The translations under genes and the position numbers were made by a program. A stretch of DNA of 5,609 bases from contig ONPH01000141.1 of NCBI GenBank assembly GCA_900319655.1, positions 1 through 5,609 on the forward strand, in the 5' to 3' direction. Under the pieces are notes generated by a model that saw nothing but the letters and a program-made list of their open reading frames with translations, was not told the origin of the DNA and did not search any database. Shown piece by piece: positions 5,040 to 5,609 of the stretch (positions within the stretch are counted from its first letter, which is position 1; every line of letters begins with the position of its first letter). Source of the DNA: an uncultured Eubacteriales bacterium. Lineage in GTDB: Bacteria > Bacillota > Clostridia > Oscillospirales > Acutalibacteraceae.

Positions 5040-5609
5040 ATGAAAACAAAAACCATGAAAAAGTCATTGTGCGTTTTTCTGTCAATCATTGTTATGTTGT
5101 CAGTATTTACGGCGGCTTTCCCCGTAATTGCAAGCGCCGCAGACCCCACGCCCACAGCAGGCGGCAGTGGCTACATATCTGACGACTATGTGAACCTGCG
5201 TGCAGGCGCAGGCACAAACTACGCGATAGTAACGCAGATGAGAATTAACACAAAGGTCACTTTTACCGACGGTAAGCTTTACAATACCGATTGGTATCAG
5301 ATTAAAGAGCTGACTACAAACAAAACCGGATACGTAAGGCGCGACTTTGTTAAAGCCACCGCACCTGCTCCCACCCCTGTAGCTACTCTTAAGCTTTCAA
5401 ACACAAACAATACTATCTATAACGGCACTCAGCTTGCTATCACGGCTTACGACGTTTCTAACGTTACATGGTCAAGCTCGAATACAAACGTAGCCACGGT
5501 CGATGCTAACGGTATCGTCAGCGCCAAGGCAGCCGGTTCCGCTACTATCACGGCGAAGTCCGGCTCAAAGTCGGGTACTTGCAAGGTCAATGTAAAGAAC
5601 GGAAACCTT
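5040..5609 (+). CDS. Secreted protein with SH3b and Ig-like Big_2 domains (3' end missing)
   Basis: The frame is open for 190 residues and continues past the window. Residues 1-33 are a Sec signal peptide (Lys-rich start, hydrophobic core, cleavage after ASA at 31-33). A short Pro/Thr/Gly linker leads to a bacterial SH3 domain (about 44-105: VNLRAGAGTNYAIVTQM, WYQIKE, TGYVRRDFV). A Pro-rich spacer (108-115) leads to a bacterial Ig-like group 2 domain (about 116-187: TWSSSNTNVATVDANGIV, AKAAGSATITAKSG). SH3b domains commonly bind peptidoglycan and Big_2 domains act as stalks or adhesion modules. Such proteins often end in a cell wall hydrolase, but no catalytic domain is visible here. ATG 5040 is favoured over ATG 5055 because GAAGGTG (5028-5034) is correctly spaced. 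It has its own promoter. Confidence 0.88.
   Translation, partial: MKTKTMKKSLCVFLSIIVMLSVFTAAFPVIASAADPTPTAGGSGYISDDYVNLRAGAGTNYAIVTQMRINTKVTFTDGKLYNTDWYQIKELTTNKTGYVRRDFVKATAPAPTPVATLKLSNTNNTIYNGTQLAITAYDVSNVTWSSSNTNVATVDANGIVSAKAAGSATITAKSGSKSGTCKVNVKNGNL

Overview
The window looks like a chromosomal segment from an anaerobic Clostridia species, probably of the Ruminococcus/Oscillospiraceae type. The basis is moderate GC with AT-rich intergenic stretches, strong GGAGG-type ribosome binding sites, mixed ATG/GTG/TTG starts, sigma-A promoters, a DUF5685 protein next to a J-domain protein, and an SH3/Ig-like (Big_2) secreted protein. No lineage marker such as rRNA is present, so this is an inference. 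I see no mobile element, CRISPR array, tRNA or rRNA.

Layout: (1) 27-1244 (+) encodes a lipoprotein with the class C beta-lactamase/penicillin-binding fold, but all three catalytic motifs are replaced, so it looks like a pseudo-hydrolase. (2) 1260-1317 is a long imperfect inverted repeat that can fold into one hairpin capped by GCAA. Its 3' arm contains the ribosome binding site of the next gene. (3) 1324-2178 (+) encodes a conserved, cysteine-containing protein of unknown function. (4) 2198-2217 is a strong bidirectional terminator between convergent genes. (5) 2223-2786 (-) encodes a HAD-superfamily phosphatase of the phosphoserine-phosphatase-like class. (6) 2845-2907 holds two divergent promoters with -35 boxes 4 bp apart. 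(7) 2938-4946 (+) is a tight operon: a DUF5685 gene broken by a one-base frameshift, a J-domain/TPR-like protein with a very cysteine-rich tail, and a six-helix membrane protein. (8) 4968-4996 is a promoter for a secreted SH3b + Big_2 protein that starts at 5040 and runs off the end.

How the genes relate: the DUF5685, J-domain and membrane genes overlap or nearly touch and share one promoter, so they are probably co-expressed and may form a small chaperone-linked system at the membrane. The lipoprotein and the SH3/Big_2 protein are both exported but are separate transcription units. The most interesting points are the catalytically dead lipoprotein, the hairpin that hides a ribosome binding site, the frameshift in an A5 tract of the DUF5685 gene, the resemblance of the two Asp-rich motifs of DUF5685 to those of head-to-head prenyl synthases, and the 9-cysteine tail of the J-protein.
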